A stretch of 53,200 bases of DNA from an uncultured bacterium. Its GTDB lineage: Bacteria > Margulisbacteria > Marinamargulisbacteria > SXXA01. The stretch covers positions 1 through 53,200 of the forward strand of contig CAIPHK010000029.1 in assembly GCA_903864835.1 (NCBI GenBank), given 5' to 3'. Positions 25,750-34,803 of the stretch are shown here, piece after piece; position 1 is the first letter of the stretch, and each line of letters opens with the position of its first letter. The translations under genes were made by a program, and so were the position numbers. The notes under the pieces are model-generated. The model searched no databases. It was not told the DNA's origin and saw only the letters and a list, made by a program, of their open reading frames with translations.

Positions 25750-27098
25750 CCATTGAAAATCAAATATTAGAACAGCTATCTCAAATTCAAGATCCCGATT
25801 TGAATCAAGATATCGTGACCCTCGGGTTCGTTAAAAATCTTACGGTTGCGGATGGAGTGGCCTCGTTTACTTTAGAATTGACCACCCCGGCGTGTCCGGT
25901 CAAAGAGGTATTTAAATCCCAAGCCGAAGAATTGGTGGGTCAAATCGATGGCATTAAAGAGGTTCGCGTTCGATTGTCGTCTCAGTCCTATTCTGGCCTT
26001 AAGCCGATGGCTAAGGGGTTGGCCCATGTATCCAATGTGATTGCGGTTTCAAGTTGTAAGGGTGGGGTAGGAAAATCAACCACCGCGGTGAACCTCGCAT
26101 TTTCGTTGGCGGCGGCGGGTGCAAAGGTCGGTATTTTTGATGCTGACGTTTATGGGCCGAGCTTGCCGACGATGGTCTATATTCCAAATACCGAATTGTA
26201 TTTTGATGGCGATTTTATTAAACCGCTTCAATTTAAAGGGGTAAAACTGATGAGTTTTGCCTACACCGTGGGTCCAGAAGACGAACAAAATCCCGCGATC
26301 ATGCGCGGACCGATGGTCTCCCAAGTCATCAATCAACTGCTGACGCAAACCAATTGGGGCGAGTTGGATTATTTAGTCATCGATTTGCCCCCCGGAACCG
26401 GCGATATCCAAATTACCCTAACCCAGCTGATTCCAGTGACTGCAGCTGTGATTGTCACCACCCCGCAACGATTGAGTTTTGTCGACGTGGTCAAAGGGAT
26501 TGAGATGTTTGACCGAATGAAGGTGCCGACGGTGGCCGTCGTCGAAAATATGAGTTATTTCATTTGTGATAATTGTAACGATCGCCATTATCCCTTTGGC
26601 CGAGGCGCGCTCCAAAGCCTGGTCAATGAATTTGGGTTCAAAAACACAATTGAGTTCCCGATCCATGCCGATATTTCACCGGCAGGGGACAGTGGCACCC
26701 CGTATGTCGTCGAGTATCCCCAAACCGAAATGACCCAGCTATTTACCCAACTCTCCGAATCGGTGGTGCGGGAAATTAGCCGTATTCGTCATGGCCGGCT
26801 GGTGACGCCGAAGGTGGAGTTGTTTGAAGGTCGGGGCGTCGTTGTCACCGTTGGAGAGTCCCAATATGAGATCGACGCGAAGACAATGCGCTTAAAGTGT
26901 CGGTGTGCCCGCTGTGAAGATGAGTTTACCGGGGTGTCATTGGTTAAAAGCGACGCGATTCCAGATGACATTATGCCTGTAGGTCTCAGCCCGGTCGGAA
27001 ATTATGCGATCGGAGTGAATTGGTCGGACCGGCATTCGTCTATTTTTCCCTACGACTATCTTATTTCGATTTCATCCCCTGTAGTACAGGCAATTTAA
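25746..27098 (+). CDS. mrp: HCF101-type Mrp/ApbC Fe-S carrier ATPase
   Basis: 450 residues with three domains. Residues 1-80 are a MIP18/DUF59 domain (DPDLNQDIVTLGFVKNL, TTPACPVKE). Residues ~95-345 are the P-loop NTPase: SSCKGGVGKSTTAVNLA (deviant Walker A), FDADVYGPSLPTM, LVIDLPPGTGDIQITL, and a CDNC pair that could bridge an Fe-S cluster. Residues ~365-445 are a DUF971 domain (EIDAKTMRLKCRCARC, NYAIGVNWSDRHSSIFPYDY). The DUF59-ATPase-DUF971 order is that of plastid HCF101, which delivers 4Fe-4S clusters. The extra CRCARC motif in the tail is notable. Confidence 0.93.
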   Translation: MTIENQILEQLSQIQDPDLNQDIVTLGFVKNLTVADGVASFTLELTTPACPVKEVFKSQAEELVGQIDGIKEVRVRLSSQSYSGLKPMAKGLAHVSNVIAVSSCKGGVGKSTTAVNLAFSLAAAGAKVGIFDADVYGPSLPTMVYIPNTELYFDGDFIKPLQFKGVKLMSFAYTVGPEDEQNPAIMRGPMVSQVINQLLTQTNWGELDYLVIDLPPGTGDIQITLTQLIPVTAAVIVTTPQRLSFVDVVKGIEMFDRMKVPTVAVVENMSYFICDNCNDRHYPFGRGALQSLVNEFGFKNTIEFPIHADISPAGDSGTPYVVEYPQTEMTQLFTQLSESVVREISRIRHGRLVTPKVELFEGRGVVVTVGESQYEIDAKTMRLKCRCARCEDEFTGVSLVKSDAIPDDIMPVGLSPVGNYAIGVNWSDRHSSIFPYDYLISISSPVVQAI

Positions 27099-27108
27099 GG
27101 AGTTCATT

Positions 27109-27606
27109 ATGGCGGCGGAACATTCATTTGATATTCAATCAAAAGTGGATCATCAAGAGGTGACCAATGCGATCAATCAGGCGGTTAAGGAAATTACCCA
27201 ACGATATGACCTTAAAGACGCGGGATGTGAGATTGAATTTAAGCCGGCGGATCACTTGATTTTGATCTCTGCTGCGGATGATTTTAAAGTGACTGCAGTC
27301 GGCGAAGTCCTTAAACAAAAAATTGTTAAACGTGAAATTTCGTTAAAAGCATTGTCCTTTGAAGACATTAAATCGGGGCTGGGCGGGACGGCCAAGCAAG
27401 AGGTCAAATTACAAGACGGAATCCCTATCGATAAAGCCAAAGAAATCGTAAAAGACATCAAGGACGCCAAATTGAAGGTGCAGTGCACGATTCAAGGCGA
27501 CCAGGTTCGAGTATCCGCGAAGTCGATTGATGACCTCCAAACAGTGATTCAGAAGGTCCGATCAAAGGATTATGGAATTGATGTGGGTGTGAGTAATTTT
27601 AGATAA
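27109..27606 (+). CDS. yajQ: YajQ-family nucleotide-binding protein
   Basis: 165 residues, the normal length. SFDIQSKVDHQEVTNAINQA, EIEFKPADHLILISA, LKQKIVKREISLKAL and VRVSAKSIDDLQTVIQKVRS match the family along its full length. Some YajQ proteins bind cyclic di-GMP. It follows mrp by 10 nt with an AAGGAG site, so is probably co-transcribed. Confidence 0.94.
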   Translation: MAAEHSFDIQSKVDHQEVTNAINQAVKEITQRYDLKDAGCEIEFKPADHLILISAADDFKVTAVGEVLKQKIVKREISLKALSFEDIKSGLGGTAKQEVKLQDGIPIDKAKEIVKDIKDAKLKVQCTIQGDQVRVSAKSIDDLQTVIQKVRSKDYGIDVGVSNFR

Positions 27607-27619
27607 AAAATGCGCCGGG

Positions 27620-27639
27620 ATTCCCGCCTTCGCGGGAAT
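27620..27639. repeat. Short REP-like palindrome
   Basis: ATTCCCGC-CTTC-GCGGGAAT is a perfect 8-bp hairpin inside the widespread 'GGATTCCCGCCTTCGCGGGAATGACA' type of intergenic repeat. It sits in the 56-bp gap between yajQ and the reductase gene. Confidence 0.7.
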
Positions 27640-27662
27640 GACAGTATAAGGAGACAACAGGT

Positions 27663-29042
27663 ATGACCGGATTAGGAACTGAATCACGACCGTTACGGGT
27701 CGCCATCGTCGGAGCGGGGCCCAGTGGATTTTACGCGGCGGATGCGTTGTTTAAATCATCGATTTCGGTGTCTGTTGACTGTTTTGATCGTCTTCCGACC
27801 CCATTTGGACTTTTGCGTGGGGGTGTTGCGCCGGATCACCAAAAAATGAAAAGTGTCGGTGCGTATTACGACCGTGTGGCGGTGGCCAACGAAGGACGGT
27901 TTCGATTTTTTGGAAATGTGACCGTTGGCGTGGATATCTCGATCGACGAATTACGGCGTTATTACGATGCGATTATTGTGTCGATGGGTGCCCAGTCCGA
28001 CCGAAAATTGGGAATTCCTGGCGAAGACTTACCCGGGGTCCATGCGGCGACGGAATTTGTCGGGTGGTATAACGGCCATCCCGACTACCAGCATCTGACC
28101 TTTGATTTGTCCCAAGAAACAGTGGTTGTGGTCGGTCAAGGAAACGTTGCGATTGATGTTACTCGAATTTTGGCCAAGCCCATTGAGGCCCTTCGAAAAA
28201 CCGACATTCCTGAATCGATATTGGACCAATTGGCGCAAAGTCGGGTTCGTAATATTCACTTAATTGGACGTCGTGGACCGGTACAGTCGGCATTTACTGA
28301 ACTTGAAATTAAAGAATTTGGGGAACTTCCAGGGATTCGAGTGGTTATCGATCCTGCGGATATGCGGCTGAATGATGCCAGCGATGCGGAGTTACTGACG
28401 GAAACCAACACCAAGGCCCGAAAAAATATGGCGGTGTTGCAGCGCTATCTGGATGACCCGATTTTGGAAGGGGATAAGACCGTCACCATTCGGTTTTTGG
28501 AAAGCCCGGTTGAAATTCAAGGCGCGAGCCATGTCGAGCGTATTGTTTTAGAAAAAAATAAGTTGTCGGGCGATCCTGGGAAGCAACAGGCCAATGGGAC
28601 TGGCGACACGATTAGCCTGGATGCCGGTCTAGTGTTTAAAAGCATTGGGTATAAAGGCGTTCCGATGCCGGGACTTCCCTTTGATGATAAGGCGGGTGTT
28701 ATTCCGAACCAAAAAGGCCAGGTTATCAATGATCCATCGGTTTATGTTGCCGGATGGATTAAGCGGGGACCCAAAGGCGTCTTGGGAACCAACAAACCGT
28801 GTAGCACTGAAACGGTAGAGACGTTGCTTTCCAATTTAGGTCATTTGCAGGGATGTGATCATCCCCGTGAGAGTGAAATTGAGAAAGTGCTGGAGCAACG
28901 GGGGATACAGTGGGTATCATATCAAGACTGGAAACTCATTGATCACCTGGAAAAAGAAAATGGGGAAAAATTAGGAAAACCCCGTGAAAAGTTTGTCTCT
29001 GTGGGGGATATTCTAGCGGCACTACGGAGGGTCAATGCGTAA
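27663..29042 (+). CDS. Ferredoxin/adrenodoxin-type NADP+ reductase
   Basis: 459 residues. VAIVGAGPSGFYAADAL binds FAD; LPTPFGLLRGGVAPDHQKMK, MGAQSDRKLGIPGEDLPGVH and VVVGQGNVAIDVTRILAK (NADP site) are diagnostic of the FprA/adrenodoxin-reductase family; GWIKRGPKGVLGTNKP is near the end. It moves electrons between NADPH and ferredoxin. Close to the Fe-S assembly genes it may supply reducing power for cluster building or the radical-SAM enzymes; that link is inference. It overlaps the next gene by 8 nt. Confidence 0.94.
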   Translation: MTGLGTESRPLRVAIVGAGPSGFYAADALFKSSISVSVDCFDRLPTPFGLLRGGVAPDHQKMKSVGAYYDRVAVANEGRFRFFGNVTVGVDISIDELRRYYDAIIVSMGAQSDRKLGIPGEDLPGVHAATEFVGWYNGHPDYQHLTFDLSQETVVVVGQGNVAIDVTRILAKPIEALRKTDIPESILDQLAQSRVRNIHLIGRRGPVQSAFTELEIKEFGELPGIRVVIDPADMRLNDASDAELLTETNTKARKNMAVLQRYLDDPILEGDKTVTIRFLESPVEIQGASHVERIVLEKNKLSGDPGKQQANGTGDTISLDAGLVFKSIGYKGVPMPGLPFDDKAGVIPNQKGQVINDPSVYVAGWIKRGPKGVLGTNKPCSTETVETLLSNLGHLQGCDHPRESEIEKVLEQRGIQWVSYQDWKLIDHLEKENGEKLGKPREKFVSVGDILAALRRVNA

Positions 29043-29517
29043 AAGCACTCGCCGGGTTGTATTTTTATATATTCCACTTCTTATTTTGATGGGGTCGTGC
29101 ACGGTATGGATTGCCAAGGCACGCCACAAAACCGTCCGATCGACGGTCAATGGGCTTTCGATTGTTAATGTTCAACCCGAGGAATTGCAGTCTTTGTCGA
29201 CGGTTGAAAATGCCTTAAAAATTGATGTGGGTGTCGACAAGTTGACGGATACGGAAGTGACGTTTCATGTCGCCATGGAAAGCTATCAGAACCTTGATGC
29301 GATCAAAGGGGATCCGTTGAAAACGACGATTTTAACCATTCAACGGGACATCCCCTTTAAGCCGGTGCGTTGGAAAGAAACCAAGCATGACGACTACCAT
29401 CGAGAGGGGTACCTGACGTTTATTCTTAATCGGAGACCGACCGTATTGAAACTGTCGATTTTTGAAATGGAAGAAAGGGTGTTTGAATGGGAATTAGACC
29501 CTGGTTCGTCGGAGTAA
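29035..29517 (+). CDS. Hypothetical lipoprotein
   Basis: 160 residues. The N-terminus has two or three basic residues, a hydrophobic run (VVFLYIPLLILMGSC) and a lipobox-like MGSC, so the mature protein would be anchored by Cys 22. The rest is a ~130-residue mostly beta domain (LSIVNVQPEELQSL, EVTFHVAMESYQNL) ending in FEWELDPGSSE. No family recognised. Coupled to the reductase gene upstream and overlapping the next gene by 31 nt. Confidence 0.75.
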   Translation: MRKSTRRVVFLYIPLLILMGSCTVWIAKARHKTVRSTVNGLSIVNVQPEELQSLSTVENALKIDVGVDKLTDTEVTFHVAMESYQNLDAIKGDPLKTTILTIQRDIPFKPVRWKETKHDDYHREGYLTFILNRRPTVLKLSIFEMEERVFEWELDPGSSE

Positions 29518-30212
29518 TTGCCTTTCTGGTCGTCGCATCGGGGCTGGTCGCTCAAGACGACAAATTGCTTCACGTTGCGGTGGGAACCAAAACCGCATTG
29601 GTTAGCTGTCCGCCCAAATACAATCCACTTCGCCGATACCCGTTCATGATGGTCGTCGGGGGCGTCCGTCAAACCGCGATGGACTCCTATCGCGTGTGGC
29701 AGCCCATTGCGGCTGATATGGGTTACATTTTAGTGTGTCCGTCGGGAAACTTGGATGAGCGGGGTAAAATCACGGACGACGAGCGTCAATCGTTGGTTAC
29801 GCTTCGAAACTATCTGGATCGTAATTTTCGGGTGGATGCATCAACCTCACTGCTGATCGGAATTGCGGGTGGGGCGAATCTCGCGGTGGAAACCGCAGTC
29901 GTTTATCCTCGAAAATTTCGGAATGTGATCGCATTTTATGGATTTTTTAATACAAAGTTGGAATCGGTATTGCTGGCCAACACCAAAGGCCGGGAATATT
30001 TGTATTCTGAGTTCATATTGGTGACCAGTGACGGGGATCCTAGCCAAAATTCGTTAACCCGCCTTAATGATATGTTACAGGATTTGGGGTTGCAGTCAGA
30101 GTTGATTGTTTACCCCGACATGCTTCAGGGGTATCCCCCTGATTTGCGTGCGGTGATGTCCCGAGTCCGTGTTAAAGTGGCAGAAAATGCCAAAAAGGAG
30201 ATGAACCACTAA
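29487..30212 (+). CDS. Exported alpha/beta-hydrolase-like protein, catalytically degenerate
   Basis: 241 residues. MGIRPWFVGVIAFLVVASGL is a signal peptide. The fold resembles esterase D/LpqC-type enzymes (YPFMMVVGG, GYILVCPSG, a FRNVIAFYGFF strand). At the nucleophile elbow the sequence is LLIGIAGGANLAV: the G-x-S-x-G serine is Ala (residue 127). The expected C-terminal His region reads YPDMLQGYPPD without a His. So it looks like a non-catalytic family member. Stop and next start overlap (TAATG). Confidence 0.65.
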   Translation: MGIRPWFVGVIAFLVVASGLVAQDDKLLHVAVGTKTALVSCPPKYNPLRRYPFMMVVGGVRQTAMDSYRVWQPIAADMGYILVCPSGNLDERGKITDDERQSLVTLRNYLDRNFRVDASTSLLIGIAGGANLAVETAVVYPRKFRNVIAFYGFFNTKLESVLLANTKGREYLYSEFILVTSDGDPSQNSLTRLNDMLQDLGLQSELIVYPDMLQGYPPDLRAVMSRVRVKVAENAKKEMNH

Positions 30213-30391
30213 TGCCCTACATCAATGTTAAAGTAGCGGGTCAATTGTCCCGTGAGCAACGAGAACAAATTGTAAAAGAAATGACCGATACGATGAAGCG
30301 TGTCGCCGGGAAACCCGAGGCCGCGACCTACATTGTGATTGACGAAGTGCCTCGGGATCAGTGGGCCAAAGGCGGGGCGCTACTGGAGTAA
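30212..30391 (+). CDS. 4-oxalocrotonate tautomerase-family protein
   Basis: 59 residues, typical of the small tautomerases. MPYINVKVAGQLSREQREQI keeps the catalytic Pro after the initiator Met; VAGKPEAATYIVIDEVPRDQ and WAKGG follow the family pattern, although the usual Arg residues are only partly conserved. These hexameric enzymes move a double bond using Pro-1. Coupled by TAATG to the hydrolase-like gene. Confidence 0.85.
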   Translation: MPYINVKVAGQLSREQREQIVKEMTDTMKRVAGKPEAATYIVIDEVPRDQWAKGGALLE

Positions 30392-30399
30392 TTTAGGTC

Positions 30400-31674
30400 G
30401 TGCGACACCCTCGAACCCATTGGTTGTTTCAGCAAATCCAAGAGTGGCAAGCCGCTCGGGTTATTTCCGATTACCAAGCGGAAGCCATTCGTAATCGATA
30501 TGTGTCACAAGCCTTTACCATGGGTAGGAAGTCACTCGCCGCCATTATTTGGTCGGTATTGGGGGCCTTTTCGTTGATTCTGGGTGTGGTGCTTGTTATT
30601 GCAAACGAGTGGCCGTCATTGATGAGGTATACCCGCTTAGCGATCACGGTGATCCCGATTTTGGGATCCTGGGTGGCGATGGCCGTGATGGTGTGGAAGA
30701 AAAAGGACACCGTCGTGTGGCGCGAATCGGTCGCCTGTACCAATTTGTTGGCGATGGTGGTGGCGTTGGCGCTGGTGTGTCAGATGTACAATATCCAAGG
30801 GTCGACGGGCCTGTTTTTTGTAACCGTGATCGCGTGCAGCATTCCGGTGCTGTTGGTCACCCGGTCTTTGGGATGGATGATTGGCACCGGATTGATGATC
30901 AATGTGGCGTTGGTGGATTCGGACGGATTGGCGTTGCGCGCGGGGATCGCCCTTCTCGCGACCGGGATGTTGGCGGTGCCGGATACGGTATTTCGACGGT
31001 CTAACGATTGGCTTCGGTTGGCGTTGGGTTGGTGTGTCACATTGGGGTTTACGGCAGCGATGATTTGGATGTCGGAGGCCTTGCATCCATCGGCCTTTAT
31101 GATTCTTCCCGCTATTGTTTGGTCAACCATCATTGGGTTGGGGGGATATTCAACAAAATCGTGGGCCGTTCGTGTTCCGATGATTGCCGTGGCGGTGGCG
31201 GGGCTGTTTGTGACATTGTTTCTGGGTTCATTTCCGACGATTTGGGATGAATGGGTTCGGACGTCTGTGGTTGAGACCCCCATATTTATTACGATATTGG
31301 GCGGGATGTTGGGGCTTCAGTTGAGCCTTTTTTTGATGTTCAAAACCCATTGGTTTCGGTGGTGCTTATTGGCCCCATCCGGTGTTTTTTTATTGGGGAT
31401 GATTATCTATAAATTTTTGCCAATCTGGGTATTTCCGATGGTGTCTTTGGGTATCCTGGTTGGATTTTTGACGGCAGCGGTGCGGTACGGGGTCATTGTG
31501 CATCGGCGATGGTGGATTAACGCGGGATTGGTCGGCTTTGTACTAATTATGCTGGCCAAATTTTTTGGAGCAGATTTACCGATGGGGATTCGAGCAGCTG
31601 GATTTTTAGTGTCGGGTGGAGTCTTAATTGGAATAGGATATCGGTTAAATCAATGGACTTGGCAAAAAAAATAA
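30400..31674 (+). CDS. DUF2157 multi-pass membrane protein
   Basis: 424 residues, GTG start. The cytoplasmic N-terminus (WLFQQIQEWQAARVISDYQA, then EAIRNRY) is the DUF2157 signature. About ten hydrophobic helices follow, from residue ~47 to the end, with a short basic tail. Function unknown. It is paired with a GDYXXLXY-domain gene, overlapping by 22 nt; this pairing is widespread in bacteria and supports the call. Confidence 0.88.
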   Translation: MRHPRTHWLFQQIQEWQAARVISDYQAEAIRNRYVSQAFTMGRKSLAAIIWSVLGAFSLILGVVLVIANEWPSLMRYTRLAITVIPILGSWVAMAVMVWKKKDTVVWRESVACTNLLAMVVALALVCQMYNIQGSTGLFFVTVIACSIPVLLVTRSLGWMIGTGLMINVALVDSDGLALRAGIALLATGMLAVPDTVFRRSNDWLRLALGWCVTLGFTAAMIWMSEALHPSAFMILPAIVWSTIIGLGGYSTKSWAVRVPMIAVAVAGLFVTLFLGSFPTIWDEWVRTSVVETPIFITILGGMLGLQLSLFLMFKTHWFRWCLLAPSGVFLLGMIIYKFLPIWVFPMVSLGILVGFLTAAVRYGVIVHRRWWINAGLVGFVLIMLAKFFGADLPMGIRAAGFLVSGGVLIGIGYRLNQWTWQKK

Positions 31675-32240
31675 CGTCACGATTGAGACGGAGCGTGGTC
31701 TGGTGTCGGCAGTGGCCATTGGTCTTGGTGGCATTTGCCGTAACCGTTGGCCTTCAACTGATTGTGCTTACCTGGCAAGTTGTCGGGTCCGAATGGGTAC
31801 TCCATCGCGGGGTTACAGTTCGGCATAAAATTGATCCGGCGGATTCTTATGATTTTTTTCGAGGTCATTATTTTGAGTTTATTCCCGCGGTGTTTCGGCA
31901 TTCATTCCCCTCCAGTCGGTCCATTTTAGCCGGGGATCAAGTCGTGGTCGGACCCACGGACCGTCAGAATACCCAATGGGCCATCCTGGCGACTGTGCCT
32001 ACCGGCAACGTGCCGTATTATCGGGTGTCCGTGAAGTCATCAAATGCCGGCTACTTTTTTTTGACGCCACCGTTTCGTCGTATTTACCTTGATACCGATG
32101 CCATGGCGGCGGTGACAAAAGGTTTGAGCAAAGGCCGTAATGGGCAGAAGGAACCTATCTACCTGATTGTGAAACATTATAAAGAGCATGCGATGATTTC
32201 GGGCCTACAAGTCGGCAGCCGTAATTTTTATCAAAAATAA
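31653..32240 (+). CDS. GDYXXLXY-domain protein
   Basis: 195 residues. One N-terminal membrane helix (WPLVLVAFAVTVGLQLIVLT), then an extracytoplasmic domain. The eponymous motif appears as IDPADSYDFFRGHYFEFIPA, where GHYFEF replaces GDYxxLxY. Family function is unknown; it is normally the partner of DUF2157. The altered motif (Asp to His) is unusual. Confidence 0.78.
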   Translation: MDLAKKITSRLRRSVVWCRQWPLVLVAFAVTVGLQLIVLTWQVVGSEWVLHRGVTVRHKIDPADSYDFFRGHYFEFIPAVFRHSFPSSRSILAGDQVVVGPTDRQNTQWAILATVPTGNVPYYRVSVKSSNAGYFFLTPPFRRIYLDTDAMAAVTKGLSKGRNGQKEPIYLIVKHYKEHAMISGLQVGSRNFYQK

Positions 32241-32254
32241 ATAAGGAGATTGTT

Positions 32255-33595
32255 ATGAGCGGAAAAGTATTTGTATTGGATACGAATGTATTGCTTCATA
32301 ATCCGTCGGCCCTTTATTCGTTTACCAACAACACGGTAGTGATTCCGATCACCGTGATTGAGGAATTGGATAATTTTAAGGGGTTTACCGATAAAAAGGG
32401 AATTCATGCCCGGCAAGTGTTGCGGGATATGGATCGGATATTTCGCAAAGGGGCACTAAAATCGGGTGCGAAACTCAAAAATAATGGCAATTTAATTATT
32501 GCGTTAGGTAATCAAAATTCAAAATTGCCGTATCCATTGTCAGCGACCGATACGCCGGATCATCGGATTTTGGCGGTGGCGTGGGAGTATCAAGAGCGGG
32601 GGGAACAGGTCTTTTTTATATCTAAAGATTTTAATGCCCGGATTAAAGCGGAATCGATGGGAATTAGGAGTCAGGATTACGAAAAACAGTTGGTGGACTA
32701 TGCCGAATTGTATCGCGGATGGCGAGAGGTTTTGGGGTCGTCCGAGGAAGTGGCTCAGTTGTATCAGGACGGAAAAATACCGACCAAGTTGAACTTGTTT
32801 GAAAATGAATATGTGTTTTTAAAGGCCAAAGACACGGGACAATCGGCGCTCTGTAAGTTTGACAAAACATCATCGTCGTTTGTCCGGTTGGCGAGTGAAC
32901 TTGAGGCGATGGGCATTCGGGGTCTCAACATGGAGCAGCAGTTTGCGTTTGATTTGCTATTGAATGACGACATCAAGTTGGTCACGTTAGTGGGCCAAGC
33001 AGGGACCGGTAAAACATTAGTGGCGTTGGCGTGTGGGTTGCAGCGGGTGATCGGTCGATACCCTCGGTATGAGAAGCTGTTGGTGGCCCGTCCGATTGTG
33101 CCCATGGGGAAAGACATCGGGTATCTTCCGGGGACCAAAGATCAAAAATTGAATTTTTGGATGCAACCGATTTTTGATAATCTCCGCTTTATCTTGCATA
33201 AGGATGATCCCAAAGAACGCGAGGACAAAAATGGAATGAGTAGCCACGCTAAATCCAGAGATAAGATCGATTATTTGTTGGACGCGGAGCTGATCGAAAT
33301 TGAAGCGCTCACTTATATTCGGGGCCGCAGTATTCCTAATCAATTCATCATTATCGATGAGGCTCAAAATTTGACGCCCCATGAGATTAAGACCATCGTG
33401 TCTCGGGTTGGAAAAGGGACCAAAATCGTTCTGACTGGAGATCCCGACCAGATTGATAATCCGTATTTGGATGCCAATTCCAATGGCTTGAGTTATACAG
33501 CAGAGCGGTTAAAAGGGCATCGGTTAACCGGTCACATTTTGTTGTCCAAAAGTGAACGCTCTGAAATTGCGTCATTGGCGGCGGATATGTTGTGA
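32255..33595 (+). CDS. PIN-PhoH ATPase/ribonuclease
   Basis: 446 residues, AAGGAG site before ATG 32255. An N-terminal PIN nuclease domain (KVFVLDTNVLLHNPSALYSF, with acidic residues at VIEELDNFKG and SATDTPDHRILAVA) precedes a PhoH-like ATPase: LVGQAGTGKTLVALACGLQ, FIIIDEAQNLTPHEIKTIVS and LTGDPDQIDNPYLD. Proteins of this architecture are RNA-unwinding/cleaving enzymes, some tied to toxin systems. Ends in a 4-nt overlap with the glycosyltransferase gene. Confidence 0.93.
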   Translation: MSGKVFVLDTNVLLHNPSALYSFTNNTVVIPITVIEELDNFKGFTDKKGIHARQVLRDMDRIFRKGALKSGAKLKNNGNLIIALGNQNSKLPYPLSATDTPDHRILAVAWEYQERGEQVFFISKDFNARIKAESMGIRSQDYEKQLVDYAELYRGWREVLGSSEEVAQLYQDGKIPTKLNLFENEYVFLKAKDTGQSALCKFDKTSSSFVRLASELEAMGIRGLNMEQQFAFDLLLNDDIKLVTLVGQAGTGKTLVALACGLQRVIGRYPRYEKLLVARPIVPMGKDIGYLPGTKDQKLNFWMQPIFDNLRFILHKDDPKEREDKNGMSSHAKSRDKIDYLLDAELIEIEALTYIRGRSIPNQFIIIDEAQNLTPHEIKTIVSRVGKGTKIVLTGDPDQIDNPYLDANSNGLSYTAERLKGHRLTGHILLSKSERSEIASLAADML

Positions 33596-34803
33596 CGGGC
33601 CGCTTCCCAAAACTTCTCATCCTCTGTCAGCTATTTTATCCTGAACTGGTTTCGACGGGGCAAACGGTGACCGAGTTGGCGGAGGCGTTGGTGGCCCAAG
33701 GGGTGGATCTTGAGGTCGTTGCAGGGCCCCCGACGGTGTTGGATCGCCGGTCTAAAATTCCGAGACGGATGGTCCAAAATGGAATCAAGATTTTTCGGGT
33801 ATGGGGGACCCGGTTTCCGAAGCTATCGCTGGTGGGGAAACTAGCGAATCATATTACCTTCACTATGTCCGTTTTTTTGAACTTGATGGTCCGAAAAATT
33901 GATCGTCCCGTGGTGGTTTTTACGAACCCTCCCTTTGTCGTTGGGGCCTGTGCCGTGGCCTCGATATTTCGGCCGATTCGGATGATTTATATCGTGTTTG
34001 ATGTCTATCCGGATACGGCAGTGCAAGCAGGGGTTTTGGGTCCCCAAAGCCTGACCACCCGGGTATGGCATCGGTTTAACCAGTTTTGTTTTTCGCGGGC
34101 TGAAAAAATTGTGGTGATTGGACGATGTATGGAGCGGGTGATTCAGGCCCGATTGCCAGTGGCGAGTCACGAGAAATTGGTTCGGATGCATGTCTGGGCG
34201 GATGAAGCCGGAATCCAACTAAAAACCACCTGTTCGTATCGAGAAAAATGGGGAATTTCCAATCAATTTGTGTTGGGATATTCCGGAAATCTGGGGCGAT
34301 TTCACGATATTGATACGATTATTTCGGCAGCGGCGGGTTTACGGCCCCACTCTCCCGAATTTGTATTTGTCGGAGAGGGCCATGCCAAAACCGGAGCGCA
34401 GGCGAGGGTGGCTCAGGACCACCTTGATCACGTTCAATTTCATACTTATGTCCCACGAGAAGATTTGGGTGCAGTGCTATCCGCGTTTGATGTCGGTCTA
34501 GTGGCCCTTAAAAAAGGGCAAGAGGGGCTTTCTGTTCCGTCAAAGACATTTGGGCTTATGGCAGCGGGGAAACCGATTATCGGTATCATGGCGGCCGATT
34601 CAGAGATCGGGTTAATTATTCAGGAAGCCCAGTGTGGATGGGTGGTTGAGCCGGGGGATGTGGACGGACTTGTGGCTGTGATTCGGGCCGCGATGTCATT
34701 GCCGCATGATGAACTGGTAGAAATGGGTCAACGGGGGCGTAAGGCATCGATGGAAAAATATACCGTGGGTCATGCCGCGGAGAAGGTGATGGGGTTGTTA
34801 TGA
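33592..34803 (+). CDS. GT4-type glycosyltransferase (WbuB-like)
   Basis: 403 residues, GTG start overlapping phoH. The N-terminal half (PKLLILCQLFYPELVSTGQT, TELAEALVAQGVDLEVVAGP) and YIVFDVYPDTAVQAGVL are typical of WbuB-like enzymes; the C-terminal half has LGYSGNLGRFHDIDTII, FVFVGEGHAK, and GLSVPSKTFGLMAAGKPIIG with the donor-binding region. It transfers a sugar, perhaps in surface polysaccharide synthesis, at the cytoplasmic face. No other polysaccharide genes are adjacent. Confidence 0.9.
   Translation: MTGRFPKLLILCQLFYPELVSTGQTVTELAEALVAQGVDLEVVAGPPTVLDRRSKIPRRMVQNGIKIFRVWGTRFPKLSLVGKLANHITFTMSVFLNLMVRKIDRPVVVFTNPPFVVGACAVASIFRPIRMIYIVFDVYPDTAVQAGVLGPQSLTTRVWHRFNQFCFSRAEKIVVIGRCMERVIQARLPVASHEKLVRMHVWADEAGIQLKTTCSYREKWGISNQFVLGYSGNLGRFHDIDTIISAAAGLRPHSPEFVFVGEGHAKTGAQARVAQDHLDHVQFHTYVPREDLGAVLSAFDVGLVALKKGQEGLSVPSKTFGLMAAGKPIIGIMAADSEIGLIIQEAQCGWVVEPGDVDGLVAVIRAAMSLPHDELVEMGQRGRKASMEKYTVGHAAEKVMGLL

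Noticed and set aside
30549-31283. Open frames inside the DUF2157 gene on both strands
   Set aside because: They mirror the hydrophobic codon pattern of the membrane protein and have no support of their own.
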